Shown here one piece after another: positions 5,980 through 7,171 of a stretch of DNA of 7,171 bases. Under the pieces are notes generated by a model. It was not told the DNA's origin. It did not search any database and saw only the letters and a program-made list of their open reading frames with translations. The DNA is from Saprospiraceae bacterium (lineage in GTDB: Bacteria; Bacteroidota; Bacteroidia; Chitinophagales; Saprospiraceae). Every line of letters begins with the position of its first letter. Position 1 is the stretch's first letter. The stretch is taken from assembly GCA_025455635.1 (NCBI GenBank), contig JALOMF010000212.1, forward strand, positions 1 to 7,171, given 5' to 3'. A program made the translations under genes and the position numbers.

Positions 5980-6828
5980 TTATTTGGGCGCTAAATCAAC
6001 GACAACGGGCAAGTGGTCGCTGGGGTAGTAGGTTCCATCGTTTTGCGAGATGATTTGACAGCTGTTTGCCTTAAAAAACGGGCTTACAAAAACATAATCT
6101 ATGCGGCGGCACTCGGCTCCGGCCACTTTGAAGCCCGTGAAGGTACAAGCTGGCGAAGGTAGCTTGGCAGCGGCCCAAGTATCCGTGATTTGCCACTTGC
6201 TGGAGTCGGCAGCCACGGCGTAGGGCGCTGAATCAGGCTCGCAGTTGAAGTCGCCCATGAGCACGAAGGGGGATGAGCCAGCGATTTCCTGCGTCTTTTG
6301 GGCAATCAACTCCATGCTGCGCAGCCTCGCCGTCTGCCCGATATGGTCAAAGTGGGTGTTGAAAACGAAGAACTGCCTGCCCGTCCCGTTCACCGAGAGC
6401 TTGGCCCATGAGCAGACCCTCGTGATGGCGGCATCCCAGCTTTTGCTGCCCGGCACGGCGGGCGTCTCCGAGAGCCAGAAGGTGCCGCTGTCCACGAGCG
6501 TGAACAAGTCTTTTTTGTAAAAAATGGCGGAAAACTCGCCAGCCGTCTTGCCATCGTCACGCCCAGCACCGCACCAAGCGTACTTGGGCAGCAGGGCCTC
6601 CAAATCGAGCATCTGGTTGTGCAGCGCCTCCTGCACACCGAACACGTCAGGGTTTTGCTCCAGCAGCAACGTCGCTACTTTTTCCTTCCGTTTTGGCCAC
6701 TGGTTCACGCCATCGGCGGGCGTGTCGAGGCGGATATTGTAGGTGAGCACCCGCAGTGCTGGGGCGTGCTTGCAGGTCATTGCGAAGCTGATGCTGATGA
6801 GTGCGAGGAGTTTGAGAATGGATTTCAT
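5980..6828 (-). CDS. Exported endonuclease/exonuclease/phosphatase (EEP) family protein
   Basis: This 282-residue protein has the full set of EEP-fold (DNase I-like) active-site motifs: LTYNIRLDT with N31, GVQEA with E67, NTHFDH with N157, H159 and D161, GDFNCEPDS with D193 and N195, RIDYVFVS with D244, and SDHLPVVVDL with D271 and H272. The family contains Mg-dependent phosphoesterases acting on nucleic acids, phosphoinositides, sphingomyelin or other phosphodiesters, and the motifs do not identify the substrate. Length is normal for a single-domain member. The N-terminus (MKSILKLLALISISFAMTCK) is a signal peptide; C19 could be a lipidation site, but AMTC is a poor lipobox, so a periplasmic or surface lipoprotein is possible rather than shown. 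ATG 6828 is the only start that keeps the signal. It lies downstream of the Nudix gene with a palindromic repeat between them, and 260 bp upstream of glgC. Phosphate or nucleotide scavenging is speculation. Confidence 0.88.
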   Translation of the reverse strand: MKSILKLLALISISFAMTCKHAPALRVLTYNIRLDTPADGVNQWPKRKEKVATLLLEQNPDVFGVQEALHNQMLDLEALLPKYAWCGAGRDDGKTAGEFSAIFYKKDLFTLVDSGTFWLSETPAVPGSKSWDAAITRVCSWAKLSVNGTGRQFFVFNTHFDHIGQTARLRSMELIAQKTQEIAGSSPFVLMGDFNCEPDSAPYAVAADSSKWQITDTWAAAKLPSPACTFTGFKVAGAECRRIDYVFVSPFFKANSCQIISQNDGTYYPSDHLPVVVDLAPK

Positions 6829-6836
6829 TTTGGATT

Positions 6837-6929
6837 TTTAACACAGCGGCACGAGAACACAAAGGAACACAGAGTTATTGAATGTAAATGCTGAGTGCTC
6901 CTTCGTATGCTTTGTATCTCCGTGTTAAA
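6837..6929. repeat. Imperfect palindrome of the AACACAGAG / AACACGGAG type between the Nudix and EEP genes
   Basis: The ends TTTAACAC (6837-6844) and GTGTTAAA (6922-6929) are a perfect 8-bp inverted repeat. The arms (about 39 nt each, 6837-6875 and 6891-6929) continue to match with gaps, for example GAACACAAAGGAACAC in the left arm against GCATACGAAGGAGCAC from the right arm (12 of 16). The left arm is itself repetitive (AACACAG, AACACAAAGG, AACACAGAG). From memory, purine-rich repeats of this AACACAGAG kind occur between genes in many unrelated bacteria. The right end overlaps the last codon and stop of the Nudix gene and the left end lies 9 bp upstream of the EEP start, so the repeat fills the whole gap. 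A weak TAnnTTTG-like box (TAACTCTG, minus strand, 6870-6877) lies inside it. Confidence 0.7.
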
Positions 6930-7171
6930 TTTCGCTCGCTACTGTTTTCAACGCCATGCGCCGGATGGACGGCGCCGTTTCCTCCCCAATCAGGTCGAGC
7001 AAGGGCACCCAACGGATGTTTTTCACCTCGGCAAAATCGGCGGCCAGCTCCATATTCCCTGCCCGGAACAGGTAGCGCAGGTCGTAGTGGAAATGCGCTG
7101 GCACCTGCGCCCGCTCTGGGATTTCGTGTACGTCCACATCGAAAAAAGCTGGTTGGAGCAGGGTCAAATCG
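6925..7171 (-). CDS. Nudix hydrolase, C-terminal part only
   Basis: The frame is open from the right edge to the TAA at 6927-6925, giving about 82 residues of C-terminus. The true start and the Nudix box (GX5EX7REUXEEXGU) lie outside the window. The visible part, FDVDVHEIPE then PAHFHYDLRYLFRAG and VKNIRWVPLLDL, matches the second half of Nudix domains: the HFHYDLRYLF strand and the W-x-P-L-x-D-L segment before the final helix are typical. Members hydrolyse nucleoside diphosphates linked to another group, such as oxidised nucleotides or nucleotide sugars; the substrate is unknown. The final codons (ASEI, stop) run into the end of the downstream palindrome. It is the first of the four same-strand genes in this window. 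The family call rests on pattern memory without the catalytic box. Confidence 0.72.
   Translation of the reverse strand, partial: DLTLLQPAFFDVDVHEIPERAQVPAHFHYDLRYLFRAGNMELAADFAEVKNIRWVPLLDLIGEETAPSIRRMALKTVASEI

Overview
The window looks like chromosomal DNA of a Bacteroidota bacterium. The strongest evidence is the truncated gene at the left edge, which has the sequence character of the type IX secretion system (T9SS) plug family (formerly DUF5103), a family essentially restricted to that phylum. Coding DNA is GC-rich and intergenic DNA is visibly AT-rich, which would fit a high-GC lineage such as the Saprospiria. That lower-rank guess is inference only.

Layout from left to right: (1) a minus-strand T9SS plug protein, cut by the left edge; (2) a 321-bp divergent gap filled mostly by a long imperfect palindrome; (3) a plus-strand multi-pass polysaccharide (Wzx/PST-type) flippase; (4) a 39-bp convergent gap; (5) four minus-strand genes which, in transcription order, are a Nudix hydrolase (cut by the right edge), a secreted endonuclease/exonuclease/phosphatase-fold enzyme, ADP-glucose pyrophosphorylase GlgC, and an ATP-grasp ligase of unknown substrate. 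Gaps within this minus-strand series are about 96, 260 and 89 bp, so they are not tightly packed as in a classic operon.

Functionally this is a mix of envelope and carbohydrate genes: GlgC makes ADP-glucose for glycogen, the flippase moves lipid-linked glycans across the inner membrane, and the plug protein seals the SprA translocon. No other glycogen genes and no glycosyltransferases are present, so a single shared pathway is not shown. I see no tRNA, rRNA, CRISPR array, transposase or defence locus.

The least ordinary signal is between the genes. Three of the five gaps contain a substantial inverted repeat, and the three are unrelated in sequence: an element of about 160 bp with 14-bp perfect ends beside the plug gene, a compact double-stem hairpin built from four copies of GGAGGTAT between glgC and the ATP-grasp gene, and a palindrome of about 93 bp between the Nudix and EEP genes that supplies the Nudix stop codon. 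They look like small mobile or regulatory repeats. I do not see a convincing new multi-gene system.
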